The translations under genes and the position numbers were made by a program. Shown here piece after piece: positions 20,401 to 28,930 of a DNA stretch of 64,000 bases; position 1 is the first letter of the stretch, and each line of letters starts with the position of its first letter. The DNA is from Sphingobacteriales bacterium TSM_CSM (lineage in GTDB: Bacteria > Bacteroidota > Bacteroidia > Chitinophagales > UBA2359): NCBI GenBank assembly GCA_002212725.1, contig MTCR01000093.1:23138-87137 (forward strand), given 5' to 3'. Under the pieces are notes generated by a model, which did not search any database, had not been told where the DNA came from, and was given only the letters and a program-made list of their open reading frames with translations.

Positions 20401-23029
20401 CGCACAGTCCGGCGGGGTCGCACAGGTTATAGGTAAACACATCGGTACCGGCAAAAGCAGGGTTGGGCGTGTAGGTAATAGTTCCGTTGGAGTTAATAGC
20501 CACCGTACCGTTGGCAGGTTGAGCAATTACTACCAAACCCAATTGTGCAAGCGTATTGTCGGGGTCAGAATCGTTGTTGAGCACCGAAATGGTTACAGGT
20601 GTGTTTTGGGGTGTATTGTCCGTATCGTTTCCGGCCACAGGCGGTTGGTTAACGGTGTCAGGTGTAACGGTAACGGTAACGGTTTCCTGCTGGCAGTTGC
20701 CGCCCGAATCGCAAACGGTATAGGTAAAAGTATCTGTACCCTGAAAACCGCTGCCGGGCGTATAGGTAACGGTATTGTTGGGGTTCAATACAGCGGTTCC
20801 GTTGGCAGGCTGGGTAATTCCGGTAACATCAAGGGCGCTGCCACTGTCGTTATTAAGTACCGCCACCGTTACGGGGTTGCCTTGCAAGGTAGTTGCTGCA
20901 TCGGGTTGGGGGTCTAAGGGCGGCAGTTCGGGGGGCAATATGGTTAGTACTACAATAGCGGTATCGCAAACGGTTCCGGTGTTACAGGGCACACAGGCCA
21001 GGTACGTAAATTCATCAATGCCCGCATAACCGCTTTGGGGAGTGTAGTTTATGGTATTGGCGGGGTTTACTGTTGCGGTTCCGTGCGTGGGATTGGTTAG
21101 TACCACCGGTGTCATGGGGCTTCCGCAAACGTGCGAGTCGTTGGCCAGCACGTTTACCGGTGTAGCGGTGCCATTGTTGACCAACGTTGCCACATCGTCC
21201 TGGGCATCGGGGGCGGTGCAACCTACATGTACATAGGCCAAGGCGGTATCGCACTGTCCGGCGGTATTACAGCCTACAATTTCCACAATATCAGTTCCAA
21301 AATAACCGGGCAAAGGGGTGTATTGCAGGCAGGTATCGCCCAAAATATTGAGGCTGCAATTAAAAGTGGTATTGGCATCGGTAATGGCAGCATCGGGCAC
21401 ATCGCAAAACTGCACACAAATTTGAACGGGCAACATGGGTTGGGTACAGTAATCGGTTTGGTAGTTGCAGTTGGTTACCGGGGGCAATATTTCCACAAAA
21501 ACTTTGGCAGTATCGCAAAAAGCCGGGCTGCCGTTATCGCAGATAAGATATTGAAAACAATCGCCTGTGGTACAGGTGTCGCCTACGGTGTAGAGCAATT
21601 GGCTGCCAAACATAGCCACTGTGCCGCAGGCAGAGGCGGTAAACAGTTCGGTAATGGTAAGCGGTTGCCCGTCGGGGTCCAGGTCATTGTCCAGCACGTT
21701 GAGCACCAGCGTTTCACCCGGTGCGGCCACGTAATTGTCGTTTACGGCTACAGGCGGGTTATTACCACCGCACGAAGGGGTTATTTCTATGGTTGTGGTG
21801 TTGGTGCTGCAATTTCCCGAAACATCGCAAACAGAAAAGGTAATAACATCAGTTCCTTCAAAAACCGATGTGGTAAGGTAGGTATAACAGCCGTTGCCGT
21901 TTGGCATTACGGTACCTGTTCCGTTTACCGAAGTCGTAACCGAGCCTGCTGTAGCGGGGTTAATGCCGCAAAACTGCGGGCACAGTTCCAGCGAAGCAAA
22001 CGGCTGTGTGCAAAACTGTTCAGAAATGGTGCAATTGCCCGATGAACTGACCGATATGTTTACGGTTGCTGTATTGCACAAGCCACAGCCGTTGCAAATG
22101 GTATATTGTAAGGCATCGGGGCCGTTATAGCCCGATGTGGGGGTGTACAATATTTGTCCGCCGCTGATTACCGCCGTTCCATGTGCCGGAGCGCTGTTTA
22201 TTTGGGTAAGCGCCAGGGTGCTGTTGCACTGTTCTTCATCATTGGCAACCACGGGCAGCAGTGCTCCGCTAAGGCCGTTGCCGCCGTAGGCAATGCCGTT
22301 TACCACTACGCCGGTATTGCTTACTACAGCCACATCGGGGTTGGCAACGGGGGTTATACAACCTACATACACCAGTGCAACAGAGGTAGAACACAGCGAG
22401 GGGATTTGTTCATCGCACACCACAATAGAAACCGTATCGGTACCCAAAAAGCCCGGCAGCGGCGTGTAGCGCAGGCAGGAGTCGTTCAGTACTACCAAAC
22501 TGCAATGAAAGGTAGTGTTTGAAAGTTCGGCGCTAATATGCCAGTTGTCGCCGTTGGGGTCTTGCCAGTCTTCGCAAATAATAACCGGCGTTAGCGGCTG
22601 GGTGCAAAACTCAAGGTCAAAAACGGGTGTGGGCGCCACGTTTACCACCGGCAGTTGCGAGGCAGGTATAACATTTACCGTAACCGATGCCCCGGCAATA
22701 TTGCCCTGAAAATCTTTTACGGTATAGGTAAATACATCGGTGCCAATAAAACCCGGATTGGGGGTATAGCGCACATAGAGTTTGCCGGGTAATATTTCGG
22801 CTGTGCCATTGGCAGGCAACATGGGCAGCGTATGCAAAAAAATGGCGCTGCCCTCATCATTATCGGTAACGGCAACGGTTACCCATGTGTTTTGCAGGGT
22901 AAAGGCCTCATCGTCTGTTGCTACCGGAAGGTCCATTAAATCGCAACCTGTGCCGGCAAATGCCGGTGGTAAAGACCCGAACAACAAAAACAAGGTAATT
23001 AATACGGCGACGATGCTTGTGTGTTTCAT
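17471..23029 (-). CDS. Giant Ig/cadherin-like repeat protein with gliding-motility type C-terminal domain
   Basis: The 1852-residue protein has a signal peptide (hydrophobic to about residue 25, ending AFAG). About eighteen repeats of roughly 85-100 residues follow, with the pattern PPVAxxD...NTPVxIxVLxND.DPD...NGT...YTPxxGFxGTDxFxYxICD. This is the BIG/VCBS/cadherin-like fold common in adhesins. The first seven repeats are unusually cysteine-rich, and three share a C-TQP-x-C type opening (FCTQP, FCTQP, YCTQP). The last 95 residues are the gliding-motility-associated (CHU-type, type B T9SS) domain: GFSPNGDGVNDVF, IFNRWGDVMY, DGTYFYYI. It should be secreted by T9SS and act as a surface or matrix adhesin. 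Its own terminator follows. Confidence 0.92.
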   Translation of the reverse strand: MKHTSIVAVLITLFLLFGSLPPAFAGTGCDLMDLPVATDDEAFTLQNTWVTVAVTDNDEGSAIFLHTLPMLPANGTAEILPGKLYVRYTPNPGFIGTDVFTYTVKDFQGNIAGASVTVNVIPASQLPVVNVAPTPVFDLEFCTQPLTPVIICEDWQDPNGDNWHISAELSNTTFHCSLVVLNDSCLRYTPLPGFLGTDTVSIVVCDEQIPSLCSTSVALVYVGCITPVANPDVAVVSNTGVVVNGIAYGGNGLSGALLPVVANDEEQCNSTLALTQINSAPAHGTAVISGGQILYTPTSGYNGPDALQYTICNGCGLCNTATVNISVSSSGNCTISEQFCTQPFASLELCPQFCGINPATAGSVTTSVNGTGTVMPNGNGCYTYLTTSVFEGTDVITFSVCDVSGNCSTNTTTIEITPSCGGNNPPVAVNDNYVAAPGETLVLNVLDNDLDPDGQPLTITELFTASACGTVAMFGSQLLYTVGDTCTTGDCFQYLICDNGSPAFCDTAKVFVEILPPVTNCNYQTDYCTQPMLPVQICVQFCDVPDAAITDANTTFNCSLNILGDTCLQYTPLPGYFGTDIVEIVGCNTAGQCDTALAYVHVGCTAPDAQDDVATLVNNGTATPVNVLANDSHVCGSPMTPVVLTNPTHGTATVNPANTINYTPQSGYAGIDEFTYLACVPCNTGTVCDTAIVVLTILPPELPPLDPQPDAATTLQGNPVTVAVLNNDSGSALDVTGITQPANGTAVLNPNNTVTYTPGSGFQGTDTFTYTVCDSGGNCQQETVTVTVTPDTVNQPPVAGNDTDNTPQNTPVTISVLNNDSDPDNTLAQLGLVVIAQPANGTVAINSNGTITYTPNPAFAGTDVFTYNLCDPAGLCDQATVTVYVTAPLLVDAQPDLVFTTINTPVSFNILNNDFGEGIEVSQVLVLPLYGSIESLDPATGEVTYQPDAGYTGQDNFLYQICNPSGVCDVTLVTVTILPNGLNLPPTPNNDVAQTPVNTPVDIPVLLNDTDPDNDPLTVSAITNNPENGTISINPDGTVTYTPNPGFTGCDLFAYSVCDPAGFCAQAEVGVEIGNTGCQNLPPVATDDEAAATEGIPAVIDVLTNDFDPDGSIATLSIGAQPYNGTVSLLPDESGFSYTSNPDFTGTDYFPYIICDTGNPVLCDTAYVAITVVPAPINAEPDIAFTAQNTPVTINVFANDSGTAIELTEVWGGPDNGAIAVVPGTGNVVYTPQTGFTGTDYFEYQICDVAGSCDVTLVTIYVLPPTTANLPPVAIGDMDTIPLNTPAIIPVTQNDYDPFGGDTLLVQPGLPLLPQHGTAIINPNGSVTYTPQQDFTGTDSLQYIICDNGSPVLCDTATVVITVGLGLYNNNPPLAADDQTTTVLNTPVVIAILDNDSDPDGDPVAITFVSEPAHGIVTLNEDYTTLYEPDNNFIGTDYFAYIICDNGSPTLCDTAYVSIFVSTDTLKIADTTQQETPLTLCLPDFLANVNIDTAFVTALPLNGGLVLNENCVQYLPDPGFTGIDTFTLQVCTPAQDCFAVTFCITVTNVNDPPVAVNDTATTGVDVPVLIDVLANDYDPDDDQITAIILLNPPFVDGASVDIDLVNLELDYIPAQGYTGTDSFSYLITDATGLISDTAWVFITIEDSIINPPPTYNLAAVNDTAQTDANMPVTIAVLGNDTLPEPLPVLSIDLVSFPVNGSAIINTADNTITYIPNVDFAGIDSFYYAICIPAGDSGSELCDTALVLVNITPNTNDCAIAVAEGFSPNGDGVNDVFLISGIECYSANQPKLVIFNRWGDVMYAVSDYSNDFAWDGNWQGSNENAPDGTYFYYIDPKTGNKADIKSGFIELHR

Positions 23030-23354
23030 GGAAGAATGAAAATTGAATGGTAACAGTTAAGGCTTGACTATTTAACTCTTCCAAAAACCTTGCCAATTAT
23101 TACAAACCTCTTTTCTTTTTATGCCATGCAGCCCATAAAAAATCGGTTTATATAGTTTTAAAACCTTGCCCTGTTCCATAAATTCCTTTAGAGTGCCTGC
23201 CCGCAAAAATTACAGCCGTTCAGCGCCGCAACCGGGGCGGCTCAAACAAAACTGCTCTTTTTTGGCAGTTAACACTTGGCCGCAAACCGTTTTTTTGCGT
23301 TCTTTGTCTTTTTAGCAGTACAACCAACTTTTTTCTGTTTCTTTTATACTTTTA
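23030..23354. other. Divergent intergenic region
   Basis: About 325 bases separate the minus-strand repeat protein from the plus-strand hydrolase, so both promoters should be here. I found no exact TAnnTTTG box; TACTTTTA just before the hydrolase differs at one position. A short CGCAAA...TTTGCG-like stretch near 23280-23310 resembles the dispersed CGCAAAG repeats elsewhere in the window. No gene was seen. Confidence 0.4.
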
Positions 23355-23918
23355 ATGCCGTTTATGAACACAAACCCCGGAATACCACACCGCCCTCAAA
23401 CCGCCCTGCTCCTCATTGACATACAGGAGCGGTTAATGCCCGTTATTGCCAACCGCCAGCAAGTTATTGACAATGCCAACAAACTGTTGCAGGGCGCTCA
23501 AATTCTCAACCTACCGGTAATTGTTACCGAACAGTACCCCAGAGGATTGGGTAAAACCTGTTCCGAAATACAACTGCCGCCCAACCAGCCGGTCATAGAA
23601 AAAACCTGTTTCAGTTGCATGTTGTCTGACGGGGTAATGCAGCAGTTGAAACGGTCGGGTACAAAATCGGTTGTTTTGGCTGGTGCGGAAGCACATATTT
23701 GCGTGTTGAAAACTGCCCTTGACGCCCTGCAAAACGGCTTTGAAGTACATGTGGTTGCCGATGCCGTATCTTCCCGCACCGAACAGAACCGGCAGTTGGC
23801 CTTGGAGCGCATGCGGCAATCGGGCGCGTTTATTGTTTCGGTGGAAATGATTTTGTTCCAACTTATGGAAGAAGCCGGAACCGATGAATTTAAACAAATC
23901 AGTAAACTCATAAAATAA
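23355..23918 (+). CDS. Isochorismatase-like cysteine hydrolase
   Basis: The 187-residue protein has the catalytic triad of the isochorismatase superfamily: D22 in LLLIDIQERL, K83 in VIEKTCFSCM, and C116 in AEAHICVLKTALDAL. The cis-peptide segment precedes the cysteine. It is closest in layout to the YcaC/ISOC2-type subgroup, whose substrates are mostly unknown amides. A second ATG nine bases downstream (23364) is an equally good start. The acyl-CoA synthetase begins 10 bases after the stop, so the two are likely one operon. Confidence 0.9.
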   Translation: MPFMNTNPGIPHRPQTALLLIDIQERLMPVIANRQQVIDNANKLLQGAQILNLPVIVTEQYPRGLGKTCSEIQLPPNQPVIEKTCFSCMLSDGVMQQLKRSGTKSVVLAGAEAHICVLKTALDALQNGFEVHVVADAVSSRTEQNRQLALERMRQSGAFIVSVEMILFQLMEEAGTDEFKQISKLIK

Positions 23919-23928
23919 ATTCAACTGT

Positions 23929-25722
23929 ATGGAAATAACACGTTTGTTTGATTACCTGAACTACCAACACAGCACGCACCCCAACGAACCTTTTTTAACC
24001 GCCAAGGTGCAGGTGATAAACGGTAAAGAATGGACAACCTATACTTTTGAAAAGGTACAGGAAATGGTAAACCGCGTAAGCATGGCGCTCCTAAATTTGG
24101 GCGTTAAAAAAGATGATAAAATTGCACTTATTTCCACCAACTGCCCCGAATGGAACTTTATTGACCTGGGTGTGCAGCAAATTGGCGCCGTTTGTGTGCC
24201 TATGTACCCTACCATTAGCCAAAACGATTATGAATTTATTTTTAACGATGCCGAAATACAATACGCTTTTGTAGGCGACCGCAATATTCTGGAACGGGTT
24301 CTACCCCTCGAAAACCTGGTAAGTTCACTTAAGGGCATTTATACCTTTGAAGAAATTGCCGGACAACAACATTACCTTACAATTATACCGCCTGCCGGCG
24401 AATTAAACCTGCCCGAAATTGAAAACCGCAAACTACAGGTAAGCCCCAACGATTTGGCTACCATTATCTATACATCGGGCACTACCGGCAACCCAAAAGG
24501 GGTAATGCTTACCCACAACAATCTGGTAAGCAACCTCAAAGCCATACAAAGCCTGCTGCCGTTCCAATCGGGTAAAAAAGCGCTTAGTTTTCTGCCGCTG
24601 TGTCATAGTTTTGAGCGCATTGTTTTTTACGCTTATCTGGCAAACGGCATTCACATTCACTATGCCGAAAGCTTAGAAACCATTGGCGAAAACCTGCGCG
24701 AAGTACACCCGTTTTGCTTTACCACCGTGCCGCGCCTGCTGGAAAAAGTGTATGAAAAAATTATGGCAAAAGGTCATGAACTTACCGGAATGAAGAAAAA
24801 ACTCTTCTTTTGGGCGGTAAACCTGGGCATGCGCTTTGAGCTGAACCAAAACATGGGACTGTTGTATAACCTGCAACTGGCAATTGCCCGAAAACTCATT
24901 TTCTCTAAATGGAAAGAAGCCCTTGGAGGCGAAGTGGAGTTTATTGTTACCGGTGCCGCAGCTTTTCAGCCCAGATTGGCAAAACTGTTTACCGCCGCCG
25001 GCATTTCCATTATTGAAGGCTATGGCCTGACCGAAACCTCACCGGTGCTGAGCGTTAACCGAATTGAACTCAAAGACAGGTCTATTGGAACTGTGGGTAT
25101 GCCCATTCCCGGCGTGGAAATTAAGCTTGCCTCCGATGGTGAAATTCTGGCAAAAGGCCCCAATATCATGAAAGGTTACTACAAACGACCCGACCTTACC
25201 GCCGAAGTCATAGATGAGGACGGCTGGTTCCATACCGGCGATATTGGCGAATGGGTGGACGGCCGTTTTCTGAAAATTACCGACCGCAAAAAAGAACTCT
25301 TCAAAACATCGGGCGGAAAATATGTAGCCCCGCAGGTTATTGAAAACAAAATGAAAGAATCGCCTTTTATTGAACAAATTATGATTTTGGGCGACTCTAA
25401 AAAATATGTTGCCGCTTTGGTGGTTCCGTCTTTCCTTAACCTGCGCGAATGGGCTAAAGCCCAAGGGCTTGAACTGGCAGAAAACTACCAAATTGTGGAC
25501 AACGAAAAAATAAAAGCCCTTATAAATGCCGAAATTGAAAACTACAACAAAAATTTTGGCAAATGGGAACAGGTGAAAAAATTTATGCTCCTTGCCGAAG
25601 AATGGTCTGTAGAAACAGGTGAACTCACCCCTACCATGAAACTGAAACGCAAAATTATTATGGAAAAATACCGCCCCGCTATTGAAGACCTGTATTTGGA
25701 CGAACAGGATTTTATGGTATAA
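23929..25722 (+). CDS. Long-chain fatty acid--CoA ligase (AMP-forming)
   Basis: The 597-residue protein has the AMP-binding motif IIYTSGTTGNPKGVMLTHNN (about residues 181-200), the acyl-adenylate motif GYGLTETSPV, GWFHTGDIG, and the hinge region ITDRKKELFKTSGGKYVAPQ. The size and the LFKTSGGKYVAPQ form match the bacterial long-chain acyl-CoA synthetases related to FadD15. It activates fatty acids with ATP and CoA for degradation or lipid synthesis. It follows the hydrolase gene by 10 bases. Its TAA stop (25720-25722) is part of the 8-bp target duplication of the MITE inserted right after it. Confidence 0.95.
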   Translation: MEITRLFDYLNYQHSTHPNEPFLTAKVQVINGKEWTTYTFEKVQEMVNRVSMALLNLGVKKDDKIALISTNCPEWNFIDLGVQQIGAVCVPMYPTISQNDYEFIFNDAEIQYAFVGDRNILERVLPLENLVSSLKGIYTFEEIAGQQHYLTIIPPAGELNLPEIENRKLQVSPNDLATIIYTSGTTGNPKGVMLTHNNLVSNLKAIQSLLPFQSGKKALSFLPLCHSFERIVFYAYLANGIHIHYAESLETIGENLREVHPFCFTTVPRLLEKVYEKIMAKGHELTGMKKKLFFWAVNLGMRFELNQNMGLLYNLQLAIARKLIFSKWKEALGGEVEFIVTGAAAFQPRLAKLFTAAGISIIEGYGLTETSPVLSVNRIELKDRSIGTVGMPIPGVEIKLASDGEILAKGPNIMKGYYKRPDLTAEVIDEDGWFHTGDIGEWVDGRFLKITDRKKELFKTSGGKYVAPQVIENKMKESPFIEQIMILGDSKKYVAALVVPSFLNLREWAKAQGLELAENYQIVDNEKIKALINAEIENYNKNFGKWEQVKKFMLLAEEWSVETGELTPTMKLKRKIIMEKYRPAIEDLYLDEQDFMV

Positions 25723-25727
25723 TGCCC

Positions 25728-25898
25728 GTAACTATTCAGGTACTATCTGTAAATCCCGGCATTTTCTCTTGTTCCCTGCTGATTGGAAGCATTGACCAAA
25801 GAGCAAAAAAAACTTTGCGGAACTTTGCGTTCTTTGCGGTAAAATGAAGGAAATGCAGTGAAGAACATCGCCAACAAAGGTACAACCTAAATAAGTAC
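25728..25898 (+). mobile_element. MITE-like element, copy A (171 bp)
   Basis: The element begins GTAACTATTCAGGTACTATC. The reverse complement of its right end reads GTACTTATTTAGGTTGTACC, so the terminal inverted repeats match at 14 of 20 positions. It is flanked by TAATGCCC (25720-25727) and TACTGCCC (25899-25906), a 7/8 target duplication. Its body matches copy B (41181-41361) in reverse orientation nearly throughout, including TCTGTAAATCCC, CATTTTCTCTTGTT, CAAAGAGCAAAAAAA, the CTTTGCG repeats and GTGAAGAACATC. It carries no coding capacity. Ends starting GTAA with 8-bp duplications are typical of the IS66 family, so an IS66-mobilised origin is inferred. It separates two convergent genes that would otherwise be about 9 bases apart. 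Confidence 0.8.
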
Positions 25899-25910
25899 TA
25901 CTGCCCGTTC

Positions 25911-27440
25911 TTAGGTTCCGGTTTGCAGGGTAAAATGCCCGATGAGGTCTGATGCGGTAATGCTGTTGCCAAGCGCGGCGGCGGCGCGGTTGCCGGCCAA
26001 GCCATGCAGGTACACGCCAAGCAGAGCGCTGCTTTGGGGAGTATAACCTTGTGCCAGCAGGGCGCATATAATACCCGTAAGCACATCGCCGCTGCCGGCG
26101 GTTGCCATGGCGGGGTTGCCGGTTGAGTTGAAAAAGCAGTTTCCGTTGGGGCAGGCAACTGCCGTGTGTGCGCCTTTCAGGGCTATGTAAATGCCGTATT
26201 CCACGGCTGTTTTGCGCAATAGTTCCAGTTGGTCAAAGGCATTGCCGGTTTTACCAACCAAACGCTCAAACTCCTTCGGATGCGGGGTTAAAATGCTGTT
26301 TGGGGGCACAAAGGGCAACAAACCTGCCAGGGCAATAAGGTTCAGCGCATCGGCATCCAGCACAAGCGGCTGTTTAAGTTGTTGCATCAGCAATTTGAGC
26401 GCCTGCGCCCTTTGGCTGCTTACGCCCATGCCGGGGCCTATGGCAATGGCAGCATACCGGGGCAACCCATCATCGGGGTTTACTGCCAGGCCGGCGGGTA
26501 AAACATCTAAAAATTCATCATTTTGTGCAGGCGCCGGTATGAGCATGGCTTCCGGAAAAGCTGTTTGCATAATGGCGTATCCTTTTGCCGGCGCATACAC
26601 ACTGAGCAATCCGGCGCCGGCTTTCAACGTTGCGCGGGCACACAAAATACAGGCACCCATTTTACCGTACATGCCGCCAATTACCAGGGCATGGCCGCGG
26701 GTGCCTTTGTGCGCAAATTTACCCGGTGTACGCAGCATGGCGGCGGCCATAGCCGGGGTAAGGTAATAATTTTGTGTTGGTTCCTGCGCTGCAAAGGCAG
26801 GCAGCAATCCTATATCAATTACCTGCCACTGCCCCACATAGGGGTAATTTTCGGCAAACATAAATGCCAGTTTTGGAAAGCCAAAGCTAAACGTATGCGT
26901 TGCCCGAATGATGGTTGCTTCAGGCGGCGTAAACACATCGGCAAATAAACCCGAAGGCATGTCAACCGACAACACGGCTTCAGGCTGCAAGTTGTTTATA
27001 TGCTGTATTGCCAATGCTGCAAAACCGCCAACGGGGCGGTTAAGCCCCGAACCAAACATTGCATCAATAACCACCGTTCCTTGCAGGCCGGCCGGCAATT
27101 GCAACACCGAAACGGGGTAATGAACCGCAACAGGCAGCCGTTTCAGCCTATGTTCGTTGAGTAAAAAATCGGGGGTGGCATTTGCGCCATCGGGTTTAAT
27201 AATGTAAACCACAACCTTGTAACCCCGCAAAAAAAGCAACCTTGCCAGACACAGCCCGTCGCCGCCGTTGTTGCCGGTGCCGGCAAATACCGCCACAGTA
27301 CCGGGAGGCGGAAATAAACGCACTATTTGGTTTACCATAGCGCCCGATGCCCGCTCCATTAAATCGGCCGATTCTATTGGTTCATTGGCTATGGTTTGGG
27401 CATCTGCCTGCCTTACCTGATTTACGTTAAAAATTTTCAT
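25911..27440 (-). CDS. nnr: Bifunctional NAD(P)H-hydrate epimerase / ADP-dependent dehydratase
   Basis: The 509-residue protein joins the two NAD(P)HX repair enzymes. The N-terminal YjeF_N epimerase domain (about 1-215) has FAGTGNNGGDGLCLARLL. The C-terminal ribokinase-like dehydratase domain (about 230-505) has HKGTRGHALVIGG, ALKGAHTAVA and the catalytic GSGDVLTGIICALLAQG. Together they repair hydrated NADH and NADPH. Its start overlaps the stop of the upstream methyltransferase gene by four bases (ATGA), so translation is probably coupled. Confidence 0.96.
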   Translation of the reverse strand: MKIFNVNQVRQADAQTIANEPIESADLMERASGAMVNQIVRLFPPPGTVAVFAGTGNNGGDGLCLARLLFLRGYKVVVYIIKPDGANATPDFLLNEHRLKRLPVAVHYPVSVLQLPAGLQGTVVIDAMFGSGLNRPVGGFAALAIQHINNLQPEAVLSVDMPSGLFADVFTPPEATIIRATHTFSFGFPKLAFMFAENYPYVGQWQVIDIGLLPAFAAQEPTQNYYLTPAMAAAMLRTPGKFAHKGTRGHALVIGGMYGKMGACILCARATLKAGAGLLSVYAPAKGYAIMQTAFPEAMLIPAPAQNDEFLDVLPAGLAVNPDDGLPRYAAIAIGPGMGVSSQRAQALKLLMQQLKQPLVLDADALNLIALAGLLPFVPPNSILTPHPKEFERLVGKTGNAFDQLELLRKTAVEYGIYIALKGAHTAVACPNGNCFFNSTGNPAMATAGSGDVLTGIICALLAQGYTPQSSALLGVYLHGLAGNRAAAALGNSITASDLIGHFTLQTGT

Positions 27441-28189
27441 TCTTCAATGTCGCCTTTTCTTGCCAGCAACAACAACATATCTGCGCCCATTTCAAACGGC
27501 TCGGCATGGTAAGAACCAAAAGGCTCAAAATGGGTAAAGCCGCATGTTGTAAGCAGGTGTATTAATTGGTGATAGGGGTAAATTCGCACGCTGCTGCTAA
27601 AATTTTCGCGGTTGCCGCTTTTATCAATCAAAGTCCAATTGCCTTTCAAACGGCTGTCGTTGAAATCAAAAACGCGTTCTTCCAGCAAAATATACTCGTC
27701 GTATCGCCAGTATTCTTTCGGGGTAAATACAGGCAGCAGGGTTTCCAGCACATGGGTTTCGAGCAGCAGGCAACCGCCGTCTGTCAATAAATTGCTTACC
27801 GATTTAAGAAATGCCAGATTTTCGGTTTCGGAAAAATAGCCAAAACTGTTATACAGGCACGCCGCCATGTTAAATTTCCGGTCCAGTTGCATGTTTCGCA
27901 TATCGTCCTGCACAAAAGAAGGCCGGTTTTTGGTCATTCGTTGCGCTTTCTGTTTTGCTTTTTGGATGGCCTGGGGATTAAAATCAACCCCGGTAACCTC
28001 ATAGCCCCGCCTGGCCATTTCCAGCGCTATTCTGCCCGAACCGCAAGGCACATCTAACAGGGTTTGCATTTCAAACTCATGCATGAGATGGTCTAACAAA
28101 TCGCATTCGTGAACTGTATCGCGTTTTTGTTTAATCAGGTGTGACATAGGTTCCCAAACCCGTGCAAAATAATCTTTCCACCAATCCAT
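27437..28189 (-). CDS. Class I SAM-dependent methyltransferase
   Basis: The 250-residue protein has methyltransferase motif I in LLDVPCGSGRIALEMARRGY (about 42-61), the acidic motif II in VTGVDFNPQAI, and motif III-like FVQDDMRNM. It continues with CLYNSFGYFSETENLAFLKS, typical of Bacteroidota small-molecule methyltransferases. The substrate cannot be told from sequence. It overlaps the nnr start by four bases, pointing to an operon with the nucleotide-repair enzyme, though a functional link is only suggested by position. Confidence 0.9.
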   Translation of the reverse strand: MDWWKDYFARVWEPMSHLIKQKRDTVHECDLLDHLMHEFEMQTLLDVPCGSGRIALEMARRGYEVTGVDFNPQAIQKAKQKAQRMTKNRPSFVQDDMRNMQLDRKFNMAACLYNSFGYFSETENLAFLKSVSNLLTDGGCLLLETHVLETLLPVFTPKEYWRYDEYILLEERVFDFNDSRLKGNWTLIDKSGNRENFSSSVRIYPYHQLIHLLTTCGFTHFEPFGSYHAEPFEMGADMLLLLARKGDIEE

Positions 28190-28315
28190 AGCTGTATGCT
28201 GCTTTAATGATGGGGTAAATTTACCTTAAAAAAGTGCAAAACCATGCATGCTGCCAATTTTAATGGTGCAAAACCGCTTGCGCAGATTTTTTAAGCAATA
28301 TTGGCGGTAAATGGC

Positions 28316-28323
28316 TAATTTTG
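28316..28323 (+). promoter_or_regulatory. -7 promoter box of the ferredoxin gene
   Basis: TAATTTTG matches TAnnTTTG and lies 92 bases before the ATG at 28416. A TTG occurs 12 bases upstream. The leader would be about 85 bases. Confidence 0.5.
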
Positions 28324-28415
28324 CAGTCCGAAAAATACACCTCTGTACCAACCAAATTAAAACGCTCCTTTAAAACTGTTAATAAACAAGTTGTTATTTA
28401 CCAAAATCTGCAAAT

Positions 28416-28811
28416 ATGGGTCTGTTTAATTTTTTAAAAGGTAAACCCAAATTACCCGAAACCGGAAAACAACATCTGTCCCCAAAACCCGATGCCGGTT
28501 TACCCGAAAGTGAAATCAAAGTTACTCCCAAAACAGGCGAAACCCTTGCAACCGTCATTCTAAATGGTAAAACCGGCCAAATTGTGGTACCTGAAGGTAA
28601 TACAATTCTAAATGCCTGCCTCGACCAAGGTATAGATGCCCCGTTCATGTGTGAGTCGGGCGTGTGTACTACGTGCCGTGCCACCCTGCTGCAAGGCAAA
28701 GTGGAAATGATGGCCTGCTATGGTTTAAACGATGAAGAAGTAAAAAAGGGATTTATTTTAACCTGCCAATCGCTGCCAAAATCTGCCGAAATAGTAATTT
28801 CTTTTGATTAG
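28416..28811 (+). CDS. [2Fe-2S] plant-type ferredoxin
   Basis: The 131-residue protein has a Pro/Lys-rich N-terminal extension of about 45 residues and then a ferredoxin fold. The four cluster ligands are C79, C84 and C87 in MCESGVCTTCRATLL and C117 in ILTCQS. Two further cysteines (C68, C101) lie outside the cluster motif. It should shuttle electrons to an oxygenase or reductase; no obvious partner is adjacent. The gene stands alone between divergent and convergent neighbours. Confidence 0.92.
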   Translation: MGLFNFLKGKPKLPETGKQHLSPKPDAGLPESEIKVTPKTGETLATVILNGKTGQIVVPEGNTILNACLDQGIDAPFMCESGVCTTCRATLLQGKVEMMACYGLNDEEVKKGFILTCQSLPKSAEIVISFD

Positions 28812-28930
28812 TTTATTCTAAAGCAGGCAACAAATTACCTTGTTCCTTCAAAGGTTTGGCACATCTGAAAAAACAGGCATATTGAAGCTTAATAATGGTT
28901 TAGCCTTTTTTTCATCGGGTAAATTACTTT

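Noticed and set aside
18345..22709. Several plus-strand frames across the 1852-residue repeat gene
   Set aside because: They are regular, repeat-derived shadows of the tandem protein repeats and lack independent support.
17471..23029. CRISPR array, because of regular spacing of similar sequences
   Set aside because: The repeats are about 260-300 bp, diverged, and in frame within one long gene coding for protein repeats.
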